Shown: positions 26,760-35,566, numbered from the stretch's first letter. The stretch is DNA of 64,000 nucleotides from Natrarchaeobius oligotrophus (GCF_003841465.1 NZ_REFZ01000005.1:124001-188000); one strand, 5' to 3'. Numbers and translations are program-made. The notes: a model not told the origin generated them from the sequence alone.

Positions 26760-27569
26760 TCACTCGATCCCGTCGACGACGGCCCTCGCGACCCGCGCCT
26801 TCGTCCGGCGCTCGATCGACAGGGTTTCGAACACCGCTCGAGCGCGCTCGGTCGCCTCCCGATCGATCGTGAACTCGAGGTCGGGGTAGACGACGTCGGT
26901 CAGCACGAGCGGCTCCGGCGGCGCGGGCTGGATACCCTCGTGGCCCGGCAGCGGCTCGGACTCGAGCACCCGATCGACCTTCTCGAGAGGGGCCGTCCCG
27001 GTGCCGACCGCGCGGGCGAGCGAGACGAGCCGTCGAACCAGTTCGCGGGCGAAGCCGCCGGCCGTTACGGTGACGACGAGGTAGTCGCCGTCGCGGGTCG
27101 CCTCGATCGTCGGCGATCGGACGGTGTGTCGATCGTCGGGCGTGAGATTGTGGAAGTCGTGCTCGCCCGACAGCGCCGCGCAGGCGGCCGCGAACCGATC
27201 GTCGGCGACGGCCGGCGCGTGGAGGTGGTAGGCGTACTCGCGACGAGTCGCGTCGTGGGTCGCGTGAAAGTCGGCGGGAGCGTCGGCGGACGCCCACGCG
27301 CGGACGTCGGCGGGAAGCTCGCCGTTCAGCGCCCGCGGCGCGAGCCAGTCCGGTCCGTCGAGCGCGATCGTCTGAGCGAGCGCGGAGACGCCGGCGTCCG
27401 TTCGACCGGCCGCGGCGTACCCCGCCGGTTTTCCGGCCCCGGACTCGAGGACGCCGAGCGAGCGGAGGGCGTCGAAGATCGCGTCCTCCACGGTCTCGAC
27501 GTCGGGCTGGCGCTGGAAGCCGCGGTAATCGGTACCGTCGTAGGCGATCCGGAACGCGCGCGTAGGCAT
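26760..27569 (-). CDS. truA: tRNA pseudouridine synthase A
   Basis: 269 residues. Family start AFRIAYDGTDYRGFQRQP; the catalytic Asp lies in AAGRTDAGVSAL near residue 58; later blocks include RREYAYHL, HDFHNLT and GGFARELVRRLVSLA. It converts U38-U40 of the anticodon arm to pseudouridine. Complete and typical. It is followed, 114 bp on, by the PCNA gene on the same strand. Confidence 0.94.
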   Translation of the reverse strand: MPTRAFRIAYDGTDYRGFQRQPDVETVEDAIFDALRSLGVLESGAGKPAGYAAAGRTDAGVSALAQTIALDGPDWLAPRALNGELPADVRAWASADAPADFHATHDATRREYAYHLHAPAVADDRFAAACAALSGEHDFHNLTPDDRHTVRSPTIEATRDGDYLVVTVTAGGFARELVRRLVSLARAVGTGTAPLEKVDRVLESEPLPGHEGIQPAPPEPLVLTDVVYPDLEFTIDREATERARAVFETLSIERRTKARVARAVVDGIE

Positions 27570-27731
27570 CGGTTCACTCGATCCGAGGACGCCGATCGTG
27601 TTAGCGTCGTCGACCGAGATCGGAGACGGCGCTGGATCGAGCCGCCGAGTCGGTCTCGAACGGAAATGCCGTCAATTCCCTGCATTCTCCGGGCCGGGGG
27701 CCTTCCCCGAGTGAAGTGGAGTACTGCGTCG

Positions 27732-29270
27732 ATGGACGAATCTAGTGGACGTGATTCAGAGTCACACGAAACCGTTCGGAACGTCGTTCTGGTCGTTCTC
27801 GACACCGCGCGGGCGCGGAGCGTCGACCTGCCCGGGGGCTCGAGCGAGCGAGACGGAACGCGTTCCGGCAGGATCGATCGATCGACGACCCCGACGGTAC
27901 ACCGCCTGGCTGCGGAGGGGACGACGTTCGAACGCGCCTTCTCGACGGCTCCGTGGACGGTCCCGTCCCACGCGTCGCTGTTCACGGGGTGTTACCCCTC
28001 CGAACACGGCACGCACGGCGGAAACACGTTTCTCGATCCCGACCTCCGAACGCTGGCGGAGGCGTTCTCCGACGCGGGGTTTCGGACGGTCGGCGTCTCG
28101 AACAACACCTGGCTCACCGAGGAGTTCGGCTTCGACCGCGGCTTCGACGAACTGCGAAAGGGCTGGCAGTACATCCAGTCCGACGCCGACATGGGCGCGG
28201 TCGTCCGCGGCGAGGACCTCCGCGAGAAGCTCGAGGCGACGCGAAACCGACTGTTCGACGGCAATCCGGCGGTCAACGCGGCCAACATCCTCTACAGCGA
28301 GGTCTTCCAGCCGGCGGGCGACGACGGCGCGGATCGGTCGACGGCGTGGATCGAAAACTGGCTCGAAACCCGCGACGACGACCGGCCGTTTTTCCTGTTC
28401 TGTAACTTCATCGAACCGCACGTCGAGTACGACCCGCCGCGGCGGTACGCGGAGCGCTTTCTCCCCGACGGCGCGAGTTACGAGGAGGCAACGGCGATCC
28501 GCCAGGATCCGCGGGCGTACGACTGCGAGGACTACGACATCTCCGACCGCGAGTTCGCGATGCTTCGCGGACTGTACCGCGCGGAGCTAGCGTACGTCGA
28601 CGATCAGCTCGGCGAGATTCGACGCGCGCTCGAGGAACGCGACGAGTGGGACGATACCCTGTTCGTCGTCTGTGGCGACCACGGCGAACACATCGGCGAA
28701 CACGGCTTTTTCGGCCACCAGTACAACCTCTACGACACGCTGGTTCACGTTCCGCTGGTCCTCCACGGCGGGCCGTTCACCGGCGGCGACCGCCGCGAGG
28801 AGTTCGTCCAGTTGCTCGACCTCCCCGCCACGCTCCTCGAGGCGGTCGGCGTCGACGATCCGGCGCTTCGCGAGCAGTGGTCGGCCCGCTCGGCCCACCC
28901 CGAATCGAGCGACGCCTCCCGGAACGCGGTGTTCGCCGAGTACGTTACGCCCCAGCCGTCGATCGAGCGCCTCGAGGCCCGATTCGGCGAGATCCCGAAT
29001 CGCGTTCGGAAGTTCGACCGGCGACTGCGGGCCGTGCGCACTGCCGAGTACAAGTACGTTCGGGGTGACGACGGCTCCGAACGGCTCCACCACTTGCCCA
29101 CCGATCCGTTCGAGCGGACCGACGTCAGCGACGACGAGCCCGAACGCGCACGGTCGCTTCGACGGCGACTCGAGGAGCGGTTCGATCCGCTCGAGTCGGC
29201 GGAGTCGGGCGAAGCGGTCGCGATGCGGGAGGGGACGAAAGAGCGGCTGGCGGACCTCGGCTACCTCTAG
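27732..29270 (+). CDS. sulfatase-fold (alkaline phosphatase superfamily) hydrolase
   Basis: 512 residues. N-terminal metal Asp in VVLDTARA (about 22-29), the nucleophile region APWTVPSHASLFTG (about 73-86), CGDHGEHIGEHGFFGH near 312-327, and YKYVRGDD near 439. The position normally occupied by Cys/Ser for formylglycine in CxPSR is Thr76 in TVPSH, so it is not a classical sulfatase; relatives with Thr nucleophiles are phosphatases or phosphotransferases. No signal peptide; cytoplasmic. ATG 27732 is chosen because the upstream frame is antisense truA sequence. A strong hairpin follows the stop. Confidence 0.87.
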   Translation: MDESSGRDSESHETVRNVVLVVLDTARARSVDLPGGSSERDGTRSGRIDRSTTPTVHRLAAEGTTFERAFSTAPWTVPSHASLFTGCYPSEHGTHGGNTFLDPDLRTLAEAFSDAGFRTVGVSNNTWLTEEFGFDRGFDELRKGWQYIQSDADMGAVVRGEDLREKLEATRNRLFDGNPAVNAANILYSEVFQPAGDDGADRSTAWIENWLETRDDDRPFFLFCNFIEPHVEYDPPRRYAERFLPDGASYEEATAIRQDPRAYDCEDYDISDREFAMLRGLYRAELAYVDDQLGEIRRALEERDEWDDTLFVVCGDHGEHIGEHGFFGHQYNLYDTLVHVPLVLHGGPFTGGDRREEFVQLLDLPATLLEAVGVDDPALREQWSARSAHPESSDASRNAVFAEYVTPQPSIERLEARFGEIPNRVRKFDRRLRAVRTAEYKYVRGDDGSERLHHLPTDPFERTDVSDDEPERARSLRRRLEERFDPLESAESGEAVAMREGTKERLADLGYL

Positions 29271-29287
29271 TACCGTTCCAAGCGTCG

Positions 29288-29333
29288 ACTGATGAGCGAA
29301 ATCGGACCCCACCGCATGATTTCGCTCATCAGT
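29288..29333. terminator. 16-bp-armed perfect hairpin after the sulfatase-fold gene
   Basis: Arms ACTGATGAGCGAAATC (29288-29303) and GATTTCGCTCATCAGT (29318-29333) are exact inverted repeats around a 14-bp loop, starting 17 bp after the stop codon. There is no U-tract, so it may stabilise the 3' end rather than terminate, or be a mobile-element remnant. Confidence 0.5.
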
Positions 29334-29475
29334 TCAGACTTGGACCGCCACTAGGCGTCGCGGATCGTTCGATAGCGTCGTTCTCCGGCATCCCTCGCAA
29401 GCGGAGGCCGCGTCCACGTCAAGCGAACAACTGTGCACGGACAGGGGTTTCCGGATCCCGTCGGAACGTGGGGCC

Positions 29476-29766
29476 GTGTCACCCTCCACGTTCGCCCGCA
29501 CCGGAGCGTTTCGAACGCGGATCGTTCACGATCGCGACGGCGACCGCGTCGCGTTCGTCGTCGACGCCATCCCGGCGACCGCAGACGACGTCCGCGTCGA
29601 GGCCGGCTCGAGTCGCGTCCGAATCAGGATCCGAACCGACGCGCGCGAGTACGACCGAACGTTCCCCTCCCCGTCCGGGCAGTATTTCACCGACGAGCGC
29701 AGCGCCGTCCTCACCAATGGGATTCTCACCGTAACCGTCGGGACGGCCGGACGACCGAGGCCGTAA
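29476..29766 (+). CDS. Hsp20/alpha-crystallin-like small protein
   Basis: 96 residues starting with GTG. The sequence is nearly all beta-type, with ADDVRVEAGSSRVRIRI, a central YDRTFPSP and a C-terminal NGILTVTV, the order expected for the alpha-crystallin sandwich with its closing beta strand. The N-terminal arm is short. By fold it would be a small chaperone or a CS-domain-like adaptor, but oligomerisation motifs (IxI) are missing. It lies upstream of the membrane propeller gene on the same strand (120 bp). The assignment rests on pattern only. Confidence 0.65.
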   Translation: MSPSTFARTGAFRTRIVHDRDGDRVAFVVDAIPATADDVRVEAGSSRVRIRIRTDAREYDRTFPSPSGQYFTDERSAVLTNGILTVTVGTAGRPRP

Positions 29767-29886
29767 CGCAGGAGACGGCCGTTCGCCCTCGAGCGGACGC
29801 GATCGCCTGCAGCAGTCTTTTGCTCGCCCGTCGGGTACGACCGACGACTCGTCAGCGACGCTCCCCGGTCGGCACTCACCGCCGCA

Positions 29887-31347
29887 ATGTCCACTCGCTC
29901 CGCCCGCCGTTCTGACGACGGGTTCGTTCCGTTCTTCCGCCGGTACACGAAGACCTGGGTCCACGCCGTCGCGACGGCCGGACTGACCGCGTTCGGAACG
30001 CTGACGATCGTCCACCGCTGGTTCGTCGTGCTCGCGCTCGCCTCGTACGTCGTTCCGCCGCTGGCGCTCTACGTCGGCGGTGCCGGAACGCCGTCCGGCG
30101 ACGTTCCGGCGGACGAAGGCGGCGAATCACGTCGAAAGCGAGACGAGGGAGAGCGCGGGCGCGAAGCCGAACGGAACCGTAGCCAAACGGCCGCGCGCGA
30201 GGACAGCCGAAACGAACTCGAGCGGACGACGGACCGGGACGCGACCGAACGCGAGGGTGCTCGAGAACGCGGTCGATCGGCCGCCCGCGAACCGAACGGA
30301 GTGGGGAACGTCACCGGGGGAGACGGAGCGGACGACGGCGGCGGCGAGAGCGCGTCTCCGACGGACGGTGGCGGTTTTTCGTCCGAAGACGGCAGTTCGG
30401 CGGACGAAGGCGGCGAAGCGCCGACTGACGACGACGCCGCAGTCACCGAAGGCGACGACTCCGTGAACTGGGAGCCGATCGACGCGCCGGTCGAGACGAC
30501 GTTGACCGGCGCCGTCGTCACGGAGTCCGGCGCGGCCTACGCGGTCGGAGGCGGAGGCGTCGTCGTCTCCGACGACGGAACGGACTCCTGGTCCGTCGTC
30601 CTCGAAGACGGACCGGCGGCCGCGGGAGACGACCTTCGCGGCGCGGACGCGACCGACGACGGCGCAATCGTCTGGGTCGCCGGGGACGGCGGCGCGCTCG
30701 GACGACTCGACGTCGACTCTGGCCGCCACGTCGATTACACGGCACCCCGCGATCGCACCGACAACCTGCTGGGCGTCGCCGTCGGCGGACCGGCCGGAGA
30801 CGAGACGGTGTTGCTGATCAACGGCTCCGGCGAGGTGCTCCGGGGACGCTACCGGGACGGCGACCTCGAGTGGAACGAGCCTGTGAAACCGGGCGGCGGC
30901 TCCAGCCTGAGCGGCGTGGTCCTCGCCGGCGGCTCGACCGGCTACTGCTGTGACACCAACGACGGCGCGTTCCGAACGGACGACGGCGGGGAGTCGTTCG
31001 AACGGATCGGCCTCGAGGGTGCGAACGGGACGCTCACCGGCGTCGCGACGGACGACGAGGGGACACCGCTTCTGTGTGCCGACGACGGCGTCGTCCACCG
31101 CTTCGACGGCGCGACGTGGACGCCCGAGCGCGTCGCCGACGCGGAACCGTCGGGAATCTCGAGCGCGCCGGACCGAATCGCGGTCTGCGGAACGGACGGC
31201 GCGGTTCACGAGCGCCCGTCGGACGGAACGGAGTGGGAACGCGTCGACGCGGCCGGGGGCGTCTCGCTCCGGGCCGTTTCGCTCGGACGGGAACGGGGAG
31301 TCGCCGTCGGCGAAGCGGGGGCCATCCTCGAGCGACGACGCCGGTAA
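29887..31347 (+). CDS. membrane-anchored beta-propeller protein with charged linker
   Basis: 486 residues. A hydrophobic hairpin (about 27-65) is followed by a ~105-residue low-complexity linker of Arg/Glu/Gly/Asp/Ser, then about 310 residues of repeated beta blades (VVVSDDGTDSWSVV, AFRTDDGGESFERI, AVSLGRERGVAVGEAGAI), similar to YCF48/BNR-type photosystem-assembly or sialidase-like propellers. Probably displayed on one side of the membrane; orientation cannot be deduced. No catalytic residues recognised. It may form a unit with the preceding Hsp20-like and the following lipoprotein gene. Confidence 0.75.
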   Translation: MSTRSARRSDDGFVPFFRRYTKTWVHAVATAGLTAFGTLTIVHRWFVVLALASYVVPPLALYVGGAGTPSGDVPADEGGESRRKRDEGERGREAERNRSQTAAREDSRNELERTTDRDATEREGARERGRSAAREPNGVGNVTGGDGADDGGGESASPTDGGGFSSEDGSSADEGGEAPTDDDAAVTEGDDSVNWEPIDAPVETTLTGAVVTESGAAYAVGGGGVVVSDDGTDSWSVVLEDGPAAAGDDLRGADATDDGAIVWVAGDGGALGRLDVDSGRHVDYTAPRDRTDNLLGVAVGGPAGDETVLLINGSGEVLRGRYRDGDLEWNEPVKPGGGSSLSGVVLAGGSTGYCCDTNDGAFRTDDGGESFERIGLEGANGTLTGVATDDEGTPLLCADDGVVHRFDGATWTPERVADAEPSGISSAPDRIAVCGTDGAVHERPSDGTEWERVDAAGGVSLRAVSLGRERGVAVGEAGAILERRRR

Positions 31348-31429
31348 GTGCTCGCATCGACGGCAGTACACGAAGGCGGGTTCCGATCCACCGCCGTCGC
31401 GATCGATCGCCACCGCGGATAATAACGCA

Positions 31430-31437
31430 CTTATGAC
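31430..31437 (+). promoter_or_regulatory. TATA-like box of lipoprotein gene
   Basis: CTTATGAC lies 21-28 bp before ATG 31458 in an AT-rich patch (31419-31455). Confidence 0.45.
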
Positions 31438-31457
31438 ACCTCAACGAAGTTTCAAAC

Positions 31458-32042
31458 ATGGTCTCCCGCCGACAGCTTCTGGCAGCCGGCACCCTCGTCG
31501 TCGGAACAGCCGGCTGCCTCGACGCGCTGGATACGAGCCGAGCGGACGGGTCGGACGCGGACGGACAACGGTCCGACGGGGCCGCTGGCGGTCCGAACGG
31601 GGGCGACGCGACCGACGACGCGAGCCGCCGTCTCGATCCGGACGCTCCCGACGATCCCGACGCGCCGCTCGTGACGATCGTCGAGGAGGATGGTGACGAC
31701 GAACTGACCCTCGCCACGTACGGCGACGTCGACGAGATCGGTTCGCCCGCGTTCGACGAACGACGGGGAACCCACTACGTCCCCCTCGTCTTCGCCGAAT
31801 CGGCTGCCGACGACTTCGTCGCCACGCTCGAGTCGGTCGGGGCGCTCGAGTCGCCCGCGGAACGGGAACTCGTCACCTACGCCGGCGACGACCCGATCGG
31901 GACCTACGGGATCGGCGAGTCGCTCGCGAACGCGATGCGAGAAGGCGAGTGGGACGGCTCCTTTCGGATCGTCGCCGAGAACGAGGAGGAACTGGAGGCG
32001 TTCGTCGCCGAGTTCGAAGCGGACTGGGACCGGCTCTCGTAA
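31458..32042 (+). CDS. Tat lipoprotein of unknown function
   Basis: 194 residues. Tat signal SRRQLLAAG and lipobox TAGC with Cys20, so it is exported folded and lipid-anchored outside. Then a ~45-residue Asp/Gly-rich spacer and a folded domain of about 125 residues containing TYGDVDEIG, THYVPLVF and IGTYGIGESLANAMREGEW. The pattern VPLVFAESAADDFVATLE recalls the P1 head domain of SecD, but this is a weak likeness. No family assigned. It follows the propeller gene by 110 bp and has its own TATA box. Confidence 0.75.
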   Translation: MVSRRQLLAAGTLVVGTAGCLDALDTSRADGSDADGQRSDGAAGGPNGGDATDDASRRLDPDAPDDPDAPLVTIVEEDGDDELTLATYGDVDEIGSPAFDERRGTHYVPLVFAESAADDFVATLESVGALESPAERELVTYAGDDPIGTYGIGESLANAMREGEWDGSFRIVAENEEELEAFVAEFEADWDRLS

Positions 32043-32067
32043 CAGCTACCGGCGATCCCGGAAACGG

Positions 32068-32106
32068 TCACCGGTGCGTCGGTACCGACGGACGACAGAC
32101 CGTATG
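32068..32106 (-). repeat. 3'-end dispersed repeat, copy D
   Basis: Minus-strand core TACGGTCTGTCGTCCGTCGG with TACCGACGCACCGGTG. It begins 4 bp after the cupin stop codon and does not itself supply the stop. Confidence 0.6.
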
Positions 32107-32110
32107 CGCG

Positions 32111-32614
32111 TCACTCGAGCGCCAGCGTCCCGTCGCAGACCGGACACTCGAGCGGCGCGTCCGGATCGGTCGGGACGCGCATGCTGTCGTGGCCGCAGTC
32201 GGGACACGAGACGTCGCGGTCGTCGAGAACCGGAATTCGCGAGATGCGGACGTCGTCGGTCGCCCGAGGTGCACCCAGCACGAGCGCGATGAGGCGCTCG
32301 TCGCCGGCGTTTCGTCCGGACTGAAACTCGCCGGGAGCGAACCGGATCGCCTCGTGTTCCGAGACGACAATCTCGCCGGCGTCGCCGTCGGTTCGCCGGA
32401 CGTCGAACGTCGCCTCCCCCTCGAGGACGACGAACACTTCCTCCTGGTCCGCGTGGGCGTGGACCGACCCGCTGAAGCGCTCGCCCGGCTCGAGGACGTA
32501 GCGCGTGATCGCGACGTGATCGGTGTCGAGCGGGTCCGAGAGCGGGCGGCGGTCGGCGTGCAGGCTCTCCTCGTACGGCTCGGGATCGACGTCCTCGATC
32601 GAAACGCGGCGCAT
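32111..32614 (-). CDS. cupin domain protein with C-terminal zinc ribbon
   Basis: 167 residues. Cupin motif 1 appears as VHAHADQEEVFVVLEGEA (about 52-69) and motif 2 as FAPGEFQSGRNAG. The C-terminal ~35 residues contain CPDCGHDS and CPVCDG, a zinc ribbon not usual for cupins. Cupins bind a metal and act as enzymes or small-molecule sensors; here no substrate is indicated. ATG 32614 starts the domain; sequence further upstream in the frame belongs to the antisense of neighbours. 43 bp downstream of the DCC protein gene, probably one operon. Confidence 0.85.
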   Translation of the reverse strand: MRRVSIEDVDPEPYEESLHADRRPLSDPLDTDHVAITRYVLEPGERFSGSVHAHADQEEVFVVLEGEATFDVRRTDGDAGEIVVSEHEAIRFAPGEFQSGRNAGDERLIALVLGAPRATDDVRISRIPVLDDRDVSCPDCGHDSMRVPTDPDAPLECPVCDGTLALE

Positions 32615-32657
32615 GCGGGTCGATTCGGCGGTCACGACCAAAATCGTTCGGCCGTCG

Positions 32658-33047
32658 TCACCCCTCGCGCTCGGGATTTCGCCTCGCCGGCGGCGTCTTC
32701 GAGAGGACCCGTCCCAGCAGGTCGCGATTGTTCGTGACCCAACGGTACCCCTGCTCGCGCAGGCGCTCGTAATCCTCGAAGTTACGAAGGAAACTCGCGA
32801 CTTCCGGGAGCGGAGCAGCGACGCCGGTGCGAACGAGCGCCTCCTCGATCGACGCGCCACAGGAGTAGACGCCGTCGGCGGCGACCAGGTGCGAACAGGA
32901 GTCGTACTCCTCGGGAAGCCGTTCGCGCAACTCCGGCGTGAGGTCGCGGTAGCCGACGATGCGCACGTCCGTCCGCTCGTCGAAGTACTCGGCCCACCAG
33001 GTGCAAAAGCCGCAGTCGTCGTCGTAGACGAGCGTGAGCTCGGCCAT
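32658..33047 (-). CDS. thiol-disulfide oxidoreductase DCC family (DUF393) protein
   Basis: 129 residues from ATG 33047. The signature DDDCGFCTWW near residues 9-18 gives a CxxC-like pair (C12, C15) as in the DCC family; CSHLVAADG and YSCGASIEEAL follow. Length and C-terminal YRWVTNNRDLLGRVL are typical. Presumed redox protein of thioredoxin-like fold, cytoplasmic, physiological substrate unknown. Shares a strand and probably a transcript with the cupin gene. Confidence 0.85.
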   Translation of the reverse strand: MAELTLVYDDDCGFCTWWAEYFDERTDVRIVGYRDLTPELRERLPEEYDSCSHLVAADGVYSCGASIEEALVRTGVAAPLPEVASFLRNFEDYERLREQGYRWVTNNRDLLGRVLSKTPPARRNPEREG

Positions 33048-33162
33048 GGGGGACCGTACGAGGCGCGGATACAAACCACTGGCCCCGGCGGCTCGACGGC
33101 TCCGCCGGGGTCGTCGTTCGGCTCCACTGATCCAGACAGGACGACGCTCCGTCGCGCCGGAA

Positions 33163-33170
33163 GATTATTG
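33163..33170 (+). promoter_or_regulatory. TATA box of nuclease-like gene
   Basis: GATTATTG ends 24 bp before ATG 33194; leaderless spacing. Confidence 0.5.
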
Positions 33171-33193
33171 ATCGGCCTGTTCGAGACGAAACC

Positions 33194-34450
33194 ATGAGCA
33201 GCGCGGCCGGGTCGCTCTCGGAACCGCACGTGCTCGCCCACACCAAACGGCGGCTGTTTCCCGACGCGACGGACGACGCGACGCGAGACGCTCCCGCGTA
33301 CGCCGTCGCGGACACGCAGTTCGCTCAGGAGGAGTGGCGACCCGGGCGGCCGATCGATCCAGACGTCCGCGACCGTCTCGCCCCGTTCAACCACGTGCGC
33401 GTGGGCGGCGGGTATCCGGACCTCGTCGGCGTCGGACGACTCGAGTCCGATCTGCTCGCCGTCGACCGCGTCGGCGACGAGCCGCCGCTGGTCGCCGTCG
33501 AGGCCAAGGGGTACGCGAGCGACGGCGTCGACACCCACCGCGGCATCGTCCAGGCCTACGACCGGCTCCACGAGGCCAACGCCGTCTACCTCGCCGCGCC
33601 GGCGGAGGCCATCTCCGCGACCGACCGGACGCTCGCGCGGCAGTTGAACGTCGGCGTCCTCGGCGTCGATCCGGGAGGTGACGTCTCGGTCCTCGAGGTA
33701 CCGCGGGCGGTCGGCAATCGGACCACCTCCGAGACGACGGCGATTCGGTTCCAGGCCGGCGCACAGGGCGTCGCGGACCGATCGTTCGGGCTCAACCACC
33801 CGAAAAACTACCTCGGCTACCCGCTCGCACACTACGCCGACGGCGACACCGCGTCGCTGCTCGCTTCGTACGACGTGGTCAACGCGGTCGACGACGCCCG
33901 GCGCGGGGCCGCCTTCCTGGGGCTACTCGAGGACGGCCCCGCCGTCGAACTGACGTCGCTCGGCCGGGAGGTCGTCCGGTTCGCGCTCGCCCGCTGTGGC
34001 TCCGTCGAGGCCGCACTCGAGGAGTTCCAGGAGTGGTACCGCTCGCGCACCCGGTTCGTCGAGCAAGCGCCGGAGTGGGGACAGCTGGCCCGCCGGGTCG
34101 TCTTCGCCTACCCGGCGACCGAACTGCTCGTCGCCGAACTCCAGACGATGCACGACGACTGGCAGCCCGAGCCGTCGCTCGTCGACCTCGTCGAACACCT
34201 CCACGAACTCCACCCGACGTTTACCGTCGAGCTGTTCGTCCGCGGCGACGACGGCGTGCGCAGCCGCGTCCTGACTCGGGACGGCAACCTCCGTCCGTCG
34301 GCGCTCGAGGACGGCTCCGTCTATCACTCGCCCACGGTCTTCCAGCTCAAGACGATGCTGTATCACACCGGCATCCTCACGGAGCGCGGCCGCGAACCCC
34401 ACCGCCTCGAGCCGCTCGAGGACGCGTGGGCGCTTCGCGAACCGGTGTGA
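33194..34450 (+). CDS. PD-(D/E)xK nuclease-like conserved protein
   Basis: 418 residues. In the first third, GYPDLVGVG (about 74-82) and, 20-odd residues on, LVAVEAKG (about 98-105) match the PD...(D/E)xK arrangement of restriction-like nucleases, with EAKG as the catalytic-type motif. The middle contains a probable winged-helix stretch (LLEDGPAVELTSLGREVVRFAL), and the C-terminal ~100 residues end with a metal-free domain SPTVFQLKTMLYHTGILTE. A nuclease or DNA-binding repair/defence protein is plausible, but activity is inferred from motif spacing only. Stands alone next to the rhodanese pair. Confidence 0.72.
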   Translation: MSSAAGSLSEPHVLAHTKRRLFPDATDDATRDAPAYAVADTQFAQEEWRPGRPIDPDVRDRLAPFNHVRVGGGYPDLVGVGRLESDLLAVDRVGDEPPLVAVEAKGYASDGVDTHRGIVQAYDRLHEANAVYLAAPAEAISATDRTLARQLNVGVLGVDPGGDVSVLEVPRAVGNRTTSETTAIRFQAGAQGVADRSFGLNHPKNYLGYPLAHYADGDTASLLASYDVVNAVDDARRGAAFLGLLEDGPAVELTSLGREVVRFALARCGSVEAALEEFQEWYRSRTRFVEQAPEWGQLARRVVFAYPATELLVAELQTMHDDWQPEPSLVDLVEHLHELHPTFTVELFVRGDDGVRSRVLTRDGNLRPSALEDGSVYHSPTVFQLKTMLYHTGILTERGREPHRLEPLEDAWALREPV

Positions 34451-34630
34451 GGCATCGACTCGAGCGCGAGTCGAGATTCATCGAACGCGAACGGGATAAT
34501 CGAAGCTCGTCCGTTCCGCGGGTCGCTCGCTTCCCGCTTCACCTCGAGGCCTCGTTCGCGTTGCTCACGGCTGCGCCGCTCGCATTTCTGCGGTTCTCAC
34601 TCCCTGCGGTCGTTCCGAACCGCGCTCCGC

Positions 34631-34726
34631 TCACTCGGCCTCGCCTTTCTCCACGGGTCGGCTTCGCCTCCCCGTTCCGCTACGAGGCTTCGTTCACTGC
34701 GTTCACTCAGCCTCGCCTTTCTCCAC
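34631..34726 (-). repeat. in-frame duplication of the rhodanese 3' end
   Basis: The 24 bp encoding VEKGEAE plus stop at 34703-34726 recur 72 bp downstream at 34631-34654 with one synonymous mismatch. Between them are GAGTGAACG/GAACGAAG-type tracts common in haloarchaeal gene ends. Confidence 0.85.
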
Positions 34727-35566
34727 CGGGGCGTTCACCAGATTACCCCACTCGGTCCAGGACCCGTCGTAGTTGACGGCGTCCTCGTAGCCGAGCAGTT
34801 CGTGGAGGGCGAACCAGGCGACCGACGAGCGCTCGCCGATGCGGCAGTAGGCGACGGTCGTCTCCTCGCCGGTGATTCCCTCCTCGGCGTACAGCTCCTC
34901 GAGTTCATCGCGGTCTTTGAAGGTGCCGTCGTCGTTGGTGACCGCGGCCCACGAGATGTTCTTCGCGCCGGGGATGTGGCCGCCGCGCTGGGCGGTCTCC
35001 TGCAGTCCCGGCGGGGCGAGGATCTCGCCGCTGAACTCCTCGGGCGAGCGGACGTCGACGAGGGGGACGCCGCGTTCGATCGCGTTCTCGACGTCCTCGC
35101 GGTAGGCGCGGACGTTCTCGCGCGGGCCGGCGGCGTCGTACTCGACCGCCGAGAAATCGGGTTCCTCGTCGGTCGTCGGGTAGTCGTTCTCGAGCCAGAA
35201 CTCGCGGCCGCCGTCCAACAGGTAGGCGTCCTCGTGACCGTAGTATTTGAGCTGCCAGTAGGTGTAGGCGGCGAACCAGTTCGAGTTGTCGCCGTAGAGG
35301 ACGACCGTCGAGTCCTCGCTGATGCCGTGACTGCCCAGCAGGTCCTCGAAGTCCTCCTTCGAGAGGACGTCGCGTCGCGTCTGGTCTTGCAGTTGCGTCT
35401 CCCAGTTGAAGCCGATCGCGCCGGGGGCGTGTGCCTCCTCGTAGGCTTCCGTGTCGACGTCGACCTCGACGAGGCGGAGGTCGGCGTCGTCGCTCTGGAA
35501 CTCTTCGAGTCGGTCCTCGACCCAGTCGGCGGTGACGAGTACGTCGTTGGCGTATTCTGTTGCCAT
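34703..35566 (-). CDS. two-domain thiosulfate sulfurtransferase (rhodanese)
   Basis: 287 residues, two rhodanese domains. The catalytic Cys241 lies in AYCRIGERSS of the second domain, the inactive N-terminal domain has the matching GDNSN. HAPGAIGFNWE and GHIPGAKNISW are the CH2-type signatures. It transfers sulfane sulfur from thiosulfate to acceptors such as cyanide or protein thiols. No signal peptide. It is divergent from a second sulfurtransferase gene with 282 bp between starts. Its last codons and stop are repeated downstream. Confidence 0.93.
   Translation of the reverse strand: MATEYANDVLVTADWVEDRLEEFQSDDADLRLVEVDVDTEAYEEAHAPGAIGFNWETQLQDQTRRDVLSKEDFEDLLGSHGISEDSTVVLYGDNSNWFAAYTYWQLKYYGHEDAYLLDGGREFWLENDYPTTDEEPDFSAVEYDAAGPRENVRAYREDVENAIERGVPLVDVRSPEEFSGEILAPPGLQETAQRGGHIPGAKNISWAAVTNDDGTFKDRDELEELYAEEGITGEETTVAYCRIGERSSVAWFALHELLGYEDAVNYDGSWTEWGNLVNAPVEKGEAE

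Noticed and set aside
25533-27731. Upstream in-frame extension of the sulfatase-fold gene to over 1200 residues
   Set aside because: The extension is antisense to pcn and truA and has shadow composition.
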